This document shows, piece after piece, positions 8,332 through 17,047 of a stretch of 64,000 nucleotides of DNA. Made by a program: the position numbers and the translations under genes. The stretch is from Kineosporia rhizophila (GTDB lineage: Bacteria; Actinomycetota; Actinomycetes; Actinomycetales; Kineosporiaceae): contig NZ_JAJSOH010000002.1 of assembly GCF_021277265.1 (NCBI RefSeq), positions 372,001-436,000 on the forward strand, written 5' to 3'. A model generated the notes under the pieces. It searched no databases. It was not told the origin of the DNA and worked only from the letters and a program-made list of their open reading frames with translations. Positions within the stretch are counted from its first letter, which is position 1; each line of letters opens with the position of its first letter.

Positions 8332-9986
8332 CAGCGGGCCCTCTCGGCGTAACGTTCTACGGCGAAGCGGTACACGGCGTCGAACGCCTTGCCGTTCCCG
8401 GCCCAGGTGCGCTCGCGGCGCACCCAGTCGGCCGCCTCGGTCACCTTCTTGGCCAGTTCCTGGGGGTGTCCGGCCAGATCCGCGACCACCGCGGCCAGCG
8501 AGTCCGCGTCGCCCGCGGTGAAAACACTCGCCCGGGAGAGCCCTTCGCCGGCGATCTCGACCAGCGCAGGAAGATCGCTGACCAGGACCGGGACCTCCAT
8601 CGCCATCGCCTCGAACGGTTTCATCGGCGAGACCATCCGCCCGGCCCGTTCCGGCACCCGGGGCACCACGAACAGGTCGATCTGCGCGTACCAGTCGGGC
8701 ACCTCGTCGAACGGCACCGAACCGGCGAACACCGCGGCCGGCCCCAGCCCGAGTTCTTTGGCCTGCTGCTCCAGTTCGGCCCGCCGACGCCCTTCGCCGA
8801 CCAGCAGCACGCTGACCGCCAGGCCCTGGGCGCGTAGCTTCGCCGCGGCTGCGAGCAGCACCTCCTGACCTTCGCGGAAGTGGTCGAGGTTGCTGATGTA
8901 GCCGAGCACGAAGGTTCCGTCCAGGCCGAGCCGCGAGCGCAGTTCCGCCGAGCGCGGGCGGGGCCGGAACCGGTCCAGGTCGACCGCGTTGGGAATGACG
9001 AAGACCTTGTCCTCGGCCACCCCGTGACCGTGCACGATCTCCTCGCGCATCGGCCCGCTCAGGGTGACCACCGCGTCGGCCGCCCGCATCGCCCGGGTCT
9101 CGGCCGCGAACCGGCGCCGGTAGTACTCGGCGTGCTCGGCGTAGCGCTCGTCGGCGGTCCAGGTGGTCTCGAAGAACGAGCGCACCTCGTAGATCCACGG
9201 CAGCCCGGCCCAGTCGGACAGCGCCTGCCCGACCACCCCGAGGTCGTAGCCACGGTGGCCGGACCCGGCGTGCAGCACCTCGGGCCGCACCCGGGCCATC
9301 TGCCGGGCGAACGTGGTGGTGGTCAGCTGCACGTACTCCTCCCAGGTCACCGCCGAGAGCTGGCCGGCCCCGGGCATGACGTGGTGGTACTCGATGTCGT
9401 CGACCCACGAGGTGGGTGCGACCGCCTCGTCCTCGTCGGCCGCCGCGGGGAAGCCGGGCAGGGTGACCGCGACCGGCTCCCGCCCGGCGCCGCGGACCGC
9501 CAGGAGGGTCTCGTGGGTGCGGGTGCAGTAGCCGTTGTTGCGGTGCGGCATCGACTCCTTGGCGAGGTAGAGCACCCGGCCCGGCACCGGGGTCGGGAGC
9601 CGAGCGGGGCGGGCGCCGGGCACGCTGGGCCGCCAGGCCGCGTCGGTCTCCACCAGCCGGCCCTGCACCGCCCGCTGCAGCCGGACGTTCTTGCTGCTGG
9701 GAGCGGCCATGGCCAGCCGGGAGGCCTCGGCCACCGCGTCGGACAGCTGACCGGTGCGGGCCAGAACCTGCGAGCGCAGCCGGGCCACCCGCATGTCCAT
9801 CGGGCTGCGCCGGGCCGCGTCCTGCAGCAGCCGCAGCGCGTCGTCGTGCCGGCGCTCCTTGTCCCGCCGCACCGCCGCCGCGGTCTCCGCGTAGGTGATC
9901 GCGATCCGGGCGGCCCGGCGGCTGCCCTTGGGTACGGACCTGACCTGACGCCTGAGCTTGCGCCGCCAGCGGGCGAGCGCTCCCAT
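8331..9986 (-). CDS. Glycosyltransferase family 4-like, with N-terminal helical extension
   Basis: 551 aa from the ATG at 9986, chosen for the GGAGAGG ribosome site 7-8 nt upstream. Residues 1-~120 are Arg/Ala-rich, helical and TPR-like (DALRLLQDAARRSPMDMRVA, LRSQVLARTGQLSDAVAEAS). The remainder is a GT-B enzyme: HAGSGHRGYD, IPNAVDLDRFRP, LGYISNLDHFREGQE, LLVGEGRRRAELE and SPMKPFEAMAMEVPVLVSD (the EX7E-like donor region). First gene of the minus-strand glycan operon; the 213-bp region to the divergent glycosyltransferase at 10200 must hold its promoter. Confidence 0.85.
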   Translation of the reverse strand: MGALARWRRKLRRQVRSVPKGSRRAARIAITYAETAAAVRRDKERRHDDALRLLQDAARRSPMDMRVARLRSQVLARTGQLSDAVAEASRLAMAAPSSKNVRLQRAVQGRLVETDAAWRPSVPGARPARLPTPVPGRVLYLAKESMPHRNNGYCTRTHETLLAVRGAGREPVAVTLPGFPAAADEDEAVAPTSWVDDIEYHHVMPGAGQLSAVTWEEYVQLTTTTFARQMARVRPEVLHAGSGHRGYDLGVVGQALSDWAGLPWIYEVRSFFETTWTADERYAEHAEYYRRRFAAETRAMRAADAVVTLSGPMREEIVHGHGVAEDKVFVIPNAVDLDRFRPRPRSAELRSRLGLDGTFVLGYISNLDHFREGQEVLLAAAAKLRAQGLAVSVLLVGEGRRRAELEQQAKELGLGPAAVFAGSVPFDEVPDWYAQIDLFVVPRVPERAGRMVSPMKPFEAMAMEVPVLVSDLPALVEIAGEGLSRASVFTAGDADSLAAVVADLAGHPQELAKKVTEAADWVRRERTWAGNGKAFDAVYRFAVERYAERAR

Positions 9987-10199
9987 CCCCGGACCTCTCC
10001 TCGAACGAACGATGACCGCCGACCCGTCCGATGCGGACAGTGACTGGATGCACCGGCTCTGCGACCGCCCAGTCTGCCGTATGTTGAACCCCACCACGGT
10101 TACCGAGGGTCCACCCCTCCGAACGGCCGAGGTGGCAGAACCGAGACAGCAGCCGGTGACAAGGCTCTGAGATGCAGATGAGGACGGCGACCTCACTCG

Positions 10200-11702
10200 A
10201 TGCGTAGCGGACCGCCCACGGTGGTGCTGGCCACCACCAACGGCAAGGGCATGGGGCACCTGTCCCGCCAACTGGCGCTGGCCCTGGCCTCGCTCGGCGG
10301 GATGGACCCGGTGATCTTCTCGCTGTCCTCAGCGGTCACCGTGGTCAACCAGTACGGCATGCGCGCCGAGTGGGCCCCCAGCTCACTGCGCAAGCAGGTG
10401 CCCCGCCGGCACTGGGACGCGTACCTGGCCGAGCGGATCACCGCGCTGGTCACCGAGACCAACGCCAGCGCGTTCGTGTTCGACGGGGTCTACCCCTACG
10501 ACGGGGTGCTGCGGGCGCTGCGCCGGATGCCCGACGTGCCGTTCATCTGGAGCCGCCGGGCGATGTGGCAGAAGGGCGTCGGCGCCCGGGCCCTGCGCTA
10601 CCGCCGGCTGTTCGCCGCCGTGCTCGAGCCCGGCGACCTGGCCGCGGCCGGTGACGTCGGCCGCACCGTCTACCTGGAGGACGCGCGCCGGGTCGGCCCG
10701 ATCACCCTGGTCGGTCAGGTGCCCCAGCTCAGCCGCGAGCAGGCGGTGGCCGACCTGGGGCTCGACCCCGACCGGCCGCGTCTGCTGCTCACCCTGGGCA
10801 GCAGCAAGCGCAGCGACCTGTACGCCGCCTACACGCGCACGGTCGAGCAGTTCAGCGCAGCCGGCTGGCAGGTGGTGGTCACCTCCTCGCCGTTGCGCGG
10901 GCGGGCCGCCACCGCCGCCGGGCCCAAGCAGATCTCGGTGTTCCCGCTGGTGCGCTACATGAAGGCGTTCGACGCGGCGGTCTCGGCCAGCGGCTACAAC
11001 GCCGTGCACGAGCTGCTCTACTCGGCCGTGCCCACACTGCTGGTGCCCAACGCCGACGCGGTCACCGACGACCAGCGCACCCGGGCCCGGATCGTGGCCA
11101 ACACCGGCCTGGCCCTGTCGGCCGACCCGGACCGGCCGCGCGAGTTCGACGCCGCCCTGACCCGTCTGCTCGACGAGCGGGTGCGCAGCCGGCTGACCGC
11201 CTCCTGCCTCGACCTCGACCCGCCCACCGGCGCCACCGAGGCCGCCCGCGCAGTGATCGGCCTGGCCGCGGTCGGGGTGCCCAGCGGCGAGCGGATGGAG
11301 GCCGCCTCACTGCACGCCCAGCGTTTCGCCCGGCGCACGGTGGGCCGGGTGCTGCCGCCCGCGCTGGCCAACACCCTGGGCCGCCCGCCCCGCCTCACCC
11401 GGCCCGGCGACCTGCGCGGCCCGCTGACGGTCAGCCCGGTGCTGGCTCCCGGTCTGCAGGGGGTGCCCCAGATCAGCCGCGAGGAGCTGCTGGTCACCGA
11501 CGCCCTCACCCCCGGCCTGTTCGACGGTCGCTATGTGGAGCACCTGCTGCCCGGGGCGAGCGACGACTACGTGAAGGCCCGGGCCGAGATCGCCGCCCGC
11601 TACTACCGCCTCAACGGCCGCCCGAACGCCGAGACGATTGCCGAAATCCGGACTAAGAGTGACGAAAGGGACTGGTCGGCCCTGGGCTGGCCCGCCGTGT
11701 GA
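10200..11702 (+). CDS. Glycosyltransferase, MurG/GT28-like
   Basis: 500 aa. The N-terminus TVVLATTNGKGMGHLSRQLA has the glycine loop (GxGHxxR) of MurG-type GT-B enzymes. The C-terminal half carries LLLTLGSSKRSDLY, ISVFPLVRYMKAFDAAVSAS and GYNAVHELLYSAVPTLLVPN, the usual UDP-sugar-binding region. About 130 C-terminal residues (from ~365) extend past the catalytic fold and are unassigned. Divergent from the 4.9-10 kb operon and followed by a hairpin before wecC. It probably transfers a HexNAc to a lipid-linked or polymer acceptor; specificity is not readable. Confidence 0.82.
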   Translation: MRSGPPTVVLATTNGKGMGHLSRQLALALASLGGMDPVIFSLSSAVTVVNQYGMRAEWAPSSLRKQVPRRHWDAYLAERITALVTETNASAFVFDGVYPYDGVLRALRRMPDVPFIWSRRAMWQKGVGARALRYRRLFAAVLEPGDLAAAGDVGRTVYLEDARRVGPITLVGQVPQLSREQAVADLGLDPDRPRLLLTLGSSKRSDLYAAYTRTVEQFSAAGWQVVVTSSPLRGRAATAAGPKQISVFPLVRYMKAFDAAVSASGYNAVHELLYSAVPTLLVPNADAVTDDQRTRARIVANTGLALSADPDRPREFDAALTRLLDERVRSRLTASCLDLDPPTGATEAARAVIGLAAVGVPSGERMEAASLHAQRFARRTVGRVLPPALANTLGRPPRLTRPGDLRGPLTVSPVLAPGLQGVPQISREELLVTDALTPGLFDGRYVEHLLPGASDDYVKARAEIAARYYRLNGRPNAETIAEIRTKSDERDWSALGWPAV

Positions 11703-11760
11703 CCTGCTCCTGAGCAGGCATTGATTACATGCCGCCCCACCAATGCGCACAGCGTGTCAC

Positions 11761-11787
11761 AATTCAGTCCGGGCGCCCCGGACTGAA
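11761..11787. terminator. 12-bp perfect hairpin between glycosyltransferase and wecC
   Basis: Bases 11761-11772 pair perfectly with 11776-11787 around a CGC loop, 58 nt after the glycosyltransferase stop and 97 nt before wecC. Position and stability suggest a terminator or transcript-end stabiliser, so wecC-tagGH may be a separate unit. Confidence 0.6.
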
Positions 11788-11883
11788 TCCGGGCGGGCAG
11801 CATCGGGGAATGTCGGGATCAGACCTTCCACCTCGAGCCGAGCGCCCGAACACGCGGCCGGCGGGCGGAAGGACCCTGAACAG

Positions 11884-13272
11884 ATGTCGCACGACACCCC
11901 GACAGGGCCCGACGCACCCGACCTCGTGGTGGTCGGGCTCGGCTACGTCGGCCTGCCCCTGGCCCAGGAGGCCTGCCGCAGCGGCCTCCAGGTGGCCGGG
12001 CTGGACCTCGACGTGGCGGTGGTCGAGCACCTGAACTCGGGCCGCTCGCACGTCGACGACCTGTCCGACGCCGACATCGCCGCCATGCGCCAGGCCGGGT
12101 TCAGCGCCCACACCGACGCCTCGGTGGTGGCCGGCGCCCGCACCGTGGTGATCTGCGTACCCACCCCGCTGTCCGAGGACGGCGGCCCCGACCTGCGCAT
12201 GGTGCTGGCCGCCACCGCCTCGGTGGCCGCCTTCGTGCAGCGCGACACCCTGGTCGTGCTGGAGTCCACCACCTACCCGGGCACCACCGACGAACTGCTG
12301 CGCCCGATGCTCGAGGAGGGCGGCCTGAAGGTCGGCCAGGACCTGTTCCTGGCCTACTCCCCCGAGCGGATCGACCCGGGCAACGACCGCTGGGGCTTCC
12401 GTAACACCCCCAAGGTGATCGGCGGCACCACCGGTGCCTGCACCGACCGGGCGGCGGCGTTCTACCGCAAGATCGTCGACGAGGTGATCACCGCCCGCGG
12501 CACCCGCGAGGCGGAGATGTCCAAGCTGCTCGAGAACACCTACCGGCACGTCAACATCGCCCTGGTCAACGAGATGACCCGGTTCTGCCACGAGCTGGGC
12601 ATCGACCTGTGGGACGTGATCCGCTGCGCCGCCACCAAACCCTTCGGCTTCCAGGCCTTCTACCCGGGCCCGGGGGTGGGCGGGCACTGCATCCCGATCG
12701 ACCCGAACTACCTCTCCTACCGGGTCCGGGCCGCGCTGGGCTACCCGTTCCGGTTCGTCGAACTGGCCCAGGAGATCAACCACGCGATGCCGGGCTACGT
12801 GGTGCAGCGGGTCCAGGACCGGCTGAACGACGTGGCCAAGCCGCTGCGCGGGTCCCGGGTGCTGCTGCTCGGAGTCACCTACAAGGCCGACATCTCCGAC
12901 CAGCGCGAGTCGCCCGCGGTGCCGATTGCGATCCGATTGCAATCCGCGGGGGCCGACATCGCGTTCCATGACCCGTTCGTGACCGACTGGGCACTCAGCG
13001 GTGATCCGGTCCGGTCGCCGGGTGAACCGGTTGGTCACGATTTGGCACCGGAAGGTGAACCGGGCAACCCCGCCACCTCGCACGGGATGCTGCGCTGCGT
13101 CCCGGACCTCGCCGGGGCCCTCGGTCTGGCCGACATCGTCGTACTCCTGCAACGCCACTCAAGCTACGATCTCGACGAGATCGCCCGGCTCGCACCACTG
13201 GTGCTGGACACCCGCGGCGCCTTCGACAACGCAGCAGACAGTGCAGACAGCGCAACCGTGGAGCGACTTTGA
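11884..13272 (+). CDS. wecC: UDP-N-acetyl-D-mannosamine dehydrogenase
   Basis: 462 aa from the ATG at 11884 (GGAAGGA about 12 nt upstream); the longer frame adds a non-conserved leader. NAD-binding VVGLGYVGLP (16-25); ICVPTPL; YSPERIDPG; catalytic cysteine C269 in GPGVGGHCIPIDPNYL; C-terminal domain LLGVTYKADISDQRESP. GGHCIPIDP with the WecB neighbour favours UDP-ManNAc 6-dehydrogenase over UDP-glucose dehydrogenase (a separate Ugd lies at 26.3 kb). A ~35-aa Gly/Pro/Glu-rich insertion (about residues 378-410) interrupts the C-terminal domain. Its stop overlaps the TTG start of the ABC permease. Confidence 0.88.
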   Translation: MSHDTPTGPDAPDLVVVGLGYVGLPLAQEACRSGLQVAGLDLDVAVVEHLNSGRSHVDDLSDADIAAMRQAGFSAHTDASVVAGARTVVICVPTPLSEDGGPDLRMVLAATASVAAFVQRDTLVVLESTTYPGTTDELLRPMLEEGGLKVGQDLFLAYSPERIDPGNDRWGFRNTPKVIGGTTGACTDRAAAFYRKIVDEVITARGTREAEMSKLLENTYRHVNIALVNEMTRFCHELGIDLWDVIRCAATKPFGFQAFYPGPGVGGHCIPIDPNYLSYRVRAALGYPFRFVELAQEINHAMPGYVVQRVQDRLNDVAKPLRGSRVLLLGVTYKADISDQRESPAVPIAIRLQSAGADIAFHDPFVTDWALSGDPVRSPGEPVGHDLAPEGEPGNPATSHGMLRCVPDLAGALGLADIVVLLQRHSSYDLDEIARLAPLVLDTRGAFDNAADSADSATVERL

Positions 13273-14177
13273 CCAGCATCCTGCCGATCCGGCCCGAGAC
13301 GGGCGCATCGCAGCGGGCGGCAGCAAGCGCGGCCCAGTACGGGCTGGTCCAGCTCGGGGGCCGGCCCCCGCTGGGAAAGTACCTGAGTGAACTGTGGTCA
13401 CGCCGCCACCTGACCTGGGAGTTCGCCAAGTCGCGCTTCCGGGCCCAGAACGAGGCCAACCGCCTGGGCATGGGCTGGGTGGTGCTGAACCCGCTGATCC
13501 AGGCCGGTGTCTACGGCCTGGTGTTCGGCCTGATCATGCCGAACAGCAGCCGCCCGGAGAACTACCCCGCGTTCCTGGTGGTCGGGGTCTTCACCTTCTC
13601 CTTCTTCTCCGGCTGCTTCGCCGACGGCGCCAAGTCGCTGATCAGCAACCGGGGCATGGTGCGGGCACTGCACTTCCCACGGGCCGTGCTGCCGCTGGCC
13701 ACCGTGCTGCAGAAGATGTTCGAGCTGGTCGCCATGGTTGCCGTGATGGCGATCATCGTGATGTTCACCGGTGAGACGCCGGACCTGGACTGGCTGATGA
13801 TCATTCCGGCCTACGCGCTGATGGCGCTGTTCTGCGGAGGGGTGGCCTTCCTGGCCGCCCGGCTGACCGTGCACATGCGCGACATCACCCAGCTGATCCC
13901 GTTCATCACGCGACTGTTCTTCTACATGTCCGGGATCTTCTTCATCATCGGTGAGCGCTTCAAGGACAGGGCCTTCGGGCCGCTGCTGGAGCTGAACCCG
14001 CTGAACGTCTACATCAGCCTGATCCGCTACTCGATGCTCGAAGGGCTGCGGGGGGTCGAGAACGGGATCGAGATCACCGCCACCACCTGGGCCCTGGCCG
14101 GTGGTTACGGCGTGCTGCTGTTCGTTGTTGGGTTCCTCTTCTTCTGGCAAGCCGAAGGACTGTACGGACGTGACTGA
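13269..14177 (+). CDS. ABC-2 type polysaccharide exporter permease (Wzm/TagG type)
   Basis: 302 aa from a TTG at 13269 that overlaps the wecC stop (TTGA). After a ~40-aa cytosolic N-terminus (SRRHLTWEFAKSRFRAQNEA, the amphipathic region of TagG/Wzm) there are about six membrane spans, including GWVVLNPLIQAGVYGLVFGL, FLVVGVFTFSFFSGCF, LVAMVAVMAIIVMF and ATTWALAGGYGVLLFVVGFL. Forms the channel half of an exporter with the following ATPase, moving a lipid-linked glycan across the membrane. Confidence 0.9.
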   Translation: MTSILPIRPETGASQRAAASAAQYGLVQLGGRPPLGKYLSELWSRRHLTWEFAKSRFRAQNEANRLGMGWVVLNPLIQAGVYGLVFGLIMPNSSRPENYPAFLVVGVFTFSFFSGCFADGAKSLISNRGMVRALHFPRAVLPLATVLQKMFELVAMVAVMAIIVMFTGETPDLDWLMIIPAYALMALFCGGVAFLAARLTVHMRDITQLIPFITRLFFYMSGIFFIIGERFKDRAFGPLLELNPLNVYISLIRYSMLEGLRGVENGIEITATTWALAGGYGVLLFVVGFLFFWQAEGLYGRD

Positions 14178-15147
14178 GCCGACCTCTTCCCCGCGCGGTG
14201 CGGTTGCCACCGACGTGAACGGGGAAGATCTGGAGAACACCCCTGGGCAGGACGCCCCCCAGCCGGCTGCGGCCGTTCAGGAGGAACTGCCCGCACCGCC
14301 CCGACCCCCGGCCAAGAAGGCGGCCAAGAAGGGCGTCGGCCCCTCCGGGCTGAAGAAGATCAAGACCCGGGTCCCGGCCGGTCCGCGCGAGCGGCCCACC
14401 GTGATCGTGGACAACCTGCACATCACCTACAAGGTGTATGCCACCGGCAAGGCCGCCAACGGGCGCAACGGCGACAAGAAGGGGCTGCTCTCGCGCACCC
14501 CGGGCATCCGCCGGGCCCGTGAGGTGCACGCCGTGCGGGGCATCAGCTTCACCGCCTACGAGGGCGACGCGATCGGCGTGGTCGGCACCAACGGCTCCGG
14601 CAAGTCGACCCTGCTGCAGGCCGTCGCCGGGCTGGTCCCGGCCCGCCGCGGCTCGATCTACTCGCTCGGCAACCCCACCCTGCTCGGGGTCGGGGCCGCG
14701 CTGATGAACGAGCTGTCCGGCGAGCGCAACGTGATGCTCGGCGGTCTGGCCCTGGGCATGAGCCGGGAAGAGGTCCGGGAGAAGTACGACAGCATCGTCG
14801 AGTTCTCCGGCCTCGACCCGGAGTTCCTCGACCTGCCGATGCGTACTTACTCGCAGGGTATGGCCGCCCGGCTGCGGTTCTCGATCGCCGCCTCGGTGTC
14901 CCACCAGGTGCTGATGATCGACGAGGCGCTCTCGGTCGGTGACCGGCAGTTCCAGCAGCGTAGTGAGGCGCGGATCCGCGAACTGCGGGAGTCGGCCGGT
15001 ACGGTCTTCCTGGTCAGCCACGCTCTGCCGGCGATCACCAAGACCTGCAACCGGGTGCTGTGGATCCACAAGGGGAAACTGATCATGGACGGTGGCGTCG
15101 ACGAGGTCATCGAGGCCTATGTCGAATCGGAGAACGGCCCCGAGTGA
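14170..15147 (+). CDS. ABC transporter ATP-binding protein (Wzt/TagH type)
   Basis: 325 aa from a GTG at 14170 that overlaps the permease end by 8 nt. An unusual ~70-aa Pro/Ala/Lys-rich N-terminus precedes the ATPase. Walker A GTNGSGKST (139-147), signature TYSQGMAARLRFS, Walker B VLMIDEALSVGD, H-loop VSHALP. The TagH-like region LSGERNVMLGGLALGMSREE is present, but the protein ends at the ATPase, with no C-terminal carbohydrate-binding domain such as O-antigen Wzt has. That suggests export without chain-terminus recognition, as in teichoic-acid systems. Confidence 0.9.
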   Translation: MTEPTSSPRGAVATDVNGEDLENTPGQDAPQPAAAVQEELPAPPRPPAKKAAKKGVGPSGLKKIKTRVPAGPRERPTVIVDNLHITYKVYATGKAANGRNGDKKGLLSRTPGIRRAREVHAVRGISFTAYEGDAIGVVGTNGSGKSTLLQAVAGLVPARRGSIYSLGNPTLLGVGAALMNELSGERNVMLGGLALGMSREEVREKYDSIVEFSGLDPEFLDLPMRTYSQGMAARLRFSIAASVSHQVLMIDEALSVGDRQFQQRSEARIRELRESAGTVFLVSHALPAITKTCNRVLWIHKGKLIMDGGVDEVIEAYVESENGPE

Positions 15148-15156
15148 AGCGCGCGG

Positions 15157-16386
15157 GTGGGTGAGAAGGACGTGACCCAGTGGGGGTACCGCCCCGAGCC
15201 GGAGGCGGTTGAGGACGAGTCCTCGATGCCGCTGGGCACGTCCCCCTCGCCCGTCCCCGTCAGTGTCCCATTGGCCCCGAAAGCCCCACGCGTCCTGGTG
15301 ATGACCGTGGTGCACGATCCGGACGACGCCCGCATCCGCTACCGCCAGCTCACCGCTCTGCTGGCCGCCGGCATGCAGGTGACCTACGCGGCACCGTTCG
15401 AGGCCTCCCACCGTCGCCCGCCTGAAGGTGTCACCGCGGTGGACCTACCCCGGGCAGCCGGGCGGCAGCGGCTCACCGCCATATCCTCGGCCCGTCGCCT
15501 GCTGCACAAGATCGGCCCCGAACACGATCTGGCCCTGCTGCACGACCCGGAACTGCTGCTCGCCGTACCCGGCCTCGACCGCCGTCGTCCCCCCCTGGTG
15601 GTCTGGGACGTGCACGAAGACACAGCGGCCGCCCTACGGATGAAGTCCTGGCTCCCCCGCGCGGTACGCCCGCTCACCGGCGCTGCTGTGCGGGCCGCCG
15701 AACGATGGGCCGAAGGTCGCTGCTCCCTGCTACTGGCCGAAGAGGGGTACCGAGACAGGTTCCGGCGGGAGCACCCGGTCGTGCCCAACAGCGTCCCTGT
15801 GCCGCTGGAGAAGCCACCGCCGCCCCAGGCGGAACGCGTGGTGTACCTCGGCCGGATCACCCGCGCCCGGGGCGCTTTGGAGATGATCGAGCTGGGCCGC
15901 CGCCTGGCCGGTGATGTGCGGGTCGAGCTGATCGGCCCGGCCGACGGCGACGTGGCCGGCCTGATCGCCCACGCCCACACCGAGGGCTGGATCGTGCACC
16001 ACGGCTTCGTGCCCAACCGTCAGGCGCTGGGCCTGCTGCCCGGCTCCCTGGCCGGTCTGGCTCTGCTGCACGACGAGCCCAACTACGCGGTCTCCCGCCC
16101 CACCAAGGTGATGGAGTACATGGCCTGCGGGGTACCCGTGGTGACCACGCCCAACGCGGCGGCGGCCGAACTGGTGGGCCACTACCGCACCGGCACGGTG
16201 GTGCCCTTCGGTGATGTGGACGCGGCCGAGGCGGCGGTCAGGGCGTTGCGGGGCGACGTCGAGCGGCGCGAGCGCATGGGAGCCCTGGGCTGGTCAGCCG
16301 CCCGCGCAGATCTGGACTGGGCCCGGGACGGTCGCCTGTTCGCAGATCTGATCCGGCAGTGGAGTGTCGGCTCCCCCGTCGGCTGA
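15157..16386 (+). CDS. Glycosyltransferase family 4 protein
   Basis: 409 aa from GTG 15157; another GTG at 15172 is possible, and neither has an ideally spaced ribosome site. First ~45 residues are Pro-rich and poorly conserved. GT-B features: VMTVVHDPDDARIRYRQLTA, VVWDVHEDTAA, VVYLGRITRARGALEMIELG, VELIGPADGDV, and SRPTKVMEYMACGVPVVTTP in the donor-sugar site. Ten bases after the ATPase, so co-transcribed with the exporter. It ends at the start of a tandem-repeat field. Confidence 0.85.
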   Translation: MGEKDVTQWGYRPEPEAVEDESSMPLGTSPSPVPVSVPLAPKAPRVLVMTVVHDPDDARIRYRQLTALLAAGMQVTYAAPFEASHRRPPEGVTAVDLPRAAGRQRLTAISSARRLLHKIGPEHDLALLHDPELLLAVPGLDRRRPPLVVWDVHEDTAAALRMKSWLPRAVRPLTGAAVRAAERWAEGRCSLLLAEEGYRDRFRREHPVVPNSVPVPLEKPPPPQAERVVYLGRITRARGALEMIELGRRLAGDVRVELIGPADGDVAGLIAHAHTEGWIVHHGFVPNRQALGLLPGSLAGLALLHDEPNYAVSRPTKVMEYMACGVPVVTTPNAAAAELVGHYRTGTVVPFGDVDAAEAAVRALRGDVERRERMGALGWSAARADLDWARDGRLFADLIRQWSVGSPVG

Positions 16387-17026
16387 TCACCGACACCCGC
16401 GGGCCCCAGCACGTCTGTCACGAAGGGCCTGACAGACGTCCCCAGAGCTTTTACGGACGCTCGTGGGCACCCAAGCTCCCCGGTCACCGAAGGGGTTGGC
16501 TGGCGTCCAAACCCCTTACTGACGCCCGCGGGCACCCCAACGCTCCCAGTCACCGAAAGGGGCTTCAGGTGCCAAAAAAGCTCTTACGGACGCCCGTCAG
16601 CACTCAAGGCTTCCCGGTCGCCAGAGGGCTGCCAGGCGTTCACAAAGCTCTTACGGACGCCTGTGGGCACCCACGGTGCCGGGTCACCAGTGGGCTGGCA
16701 AACGCGCCAAAATCCTACGGACGCCCCTAGGCACCCAAGCCGCCAGACCACAGTGGGCCGACAGACGCCCCCAAACTCCTACGCACGCCCCTAGGCACCC
16801 AAGCCGCCAGACCACCACTGGACCGGCAGACGCCCCCAACTCCTACGGACGCTGGTTGGCACCCAAGGAGCCGGGTCACCGATGGGCTGGCGGGCGTCCG
16901 CAAAAGTCGCTCTCTCGGCATGAAAGCGGCTCGGTAAGGCAATGACTCTACGGCAGAAGCTCCTACGGACGCTGGTTGGCACCAAGCCCGCCGCACACTG
17001 GCAGGCGGACGGACGTCTGTAATCGG
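16386..17026. repeat. Degenerate tandem-repeat array, ~64-68 bp unit, about nine copies
   Basis: Units begin with (T/C)TACGGACGC at 16451, 16516, 16584, 16651, 16715, 16779, 16843 and 16963, preceded by a weaker copy from ~16386. Each runs through GGCACCCAAG, CCGGGTCACC, GGGCTGGC and GGCGTCC. Spacings are 65, 68, 67, 64, 64 and 64, then 120 (one unit plus ~56 nt unrelated). Since most units are not multiples of 3, the reading frame rotates and the short ORFs here are unlikely to be genes. GGACGC near the start and GCGTCC near the end of several units are complementary, so each could form a hairpin. The array fills the gap between convergent glycosyltransferase genes. Confidence 0.85.
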
Positions 17027-17047
17027 CAACCATCCAGGCCAGACGGC

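Noticed and set aside
8340..10053. A 994-aa open frame on the minus strand spanning two glycosyltransferases
   Set aside because: Only the last 420 residues (from 8331) look like protein; the N-terminal part is the Arg/Gly-rich out-of-frame shadow of the gene at 8331-9986.
16359..17033. Short ORFs of ~80-123 aa through the 16.4-kb array, with internally repetitive peptides
   Set aside because: Unit lengths are mostly not multiples of three, frames shift between units, no ribosome sites, and both strands give similar low-complexity peptides.
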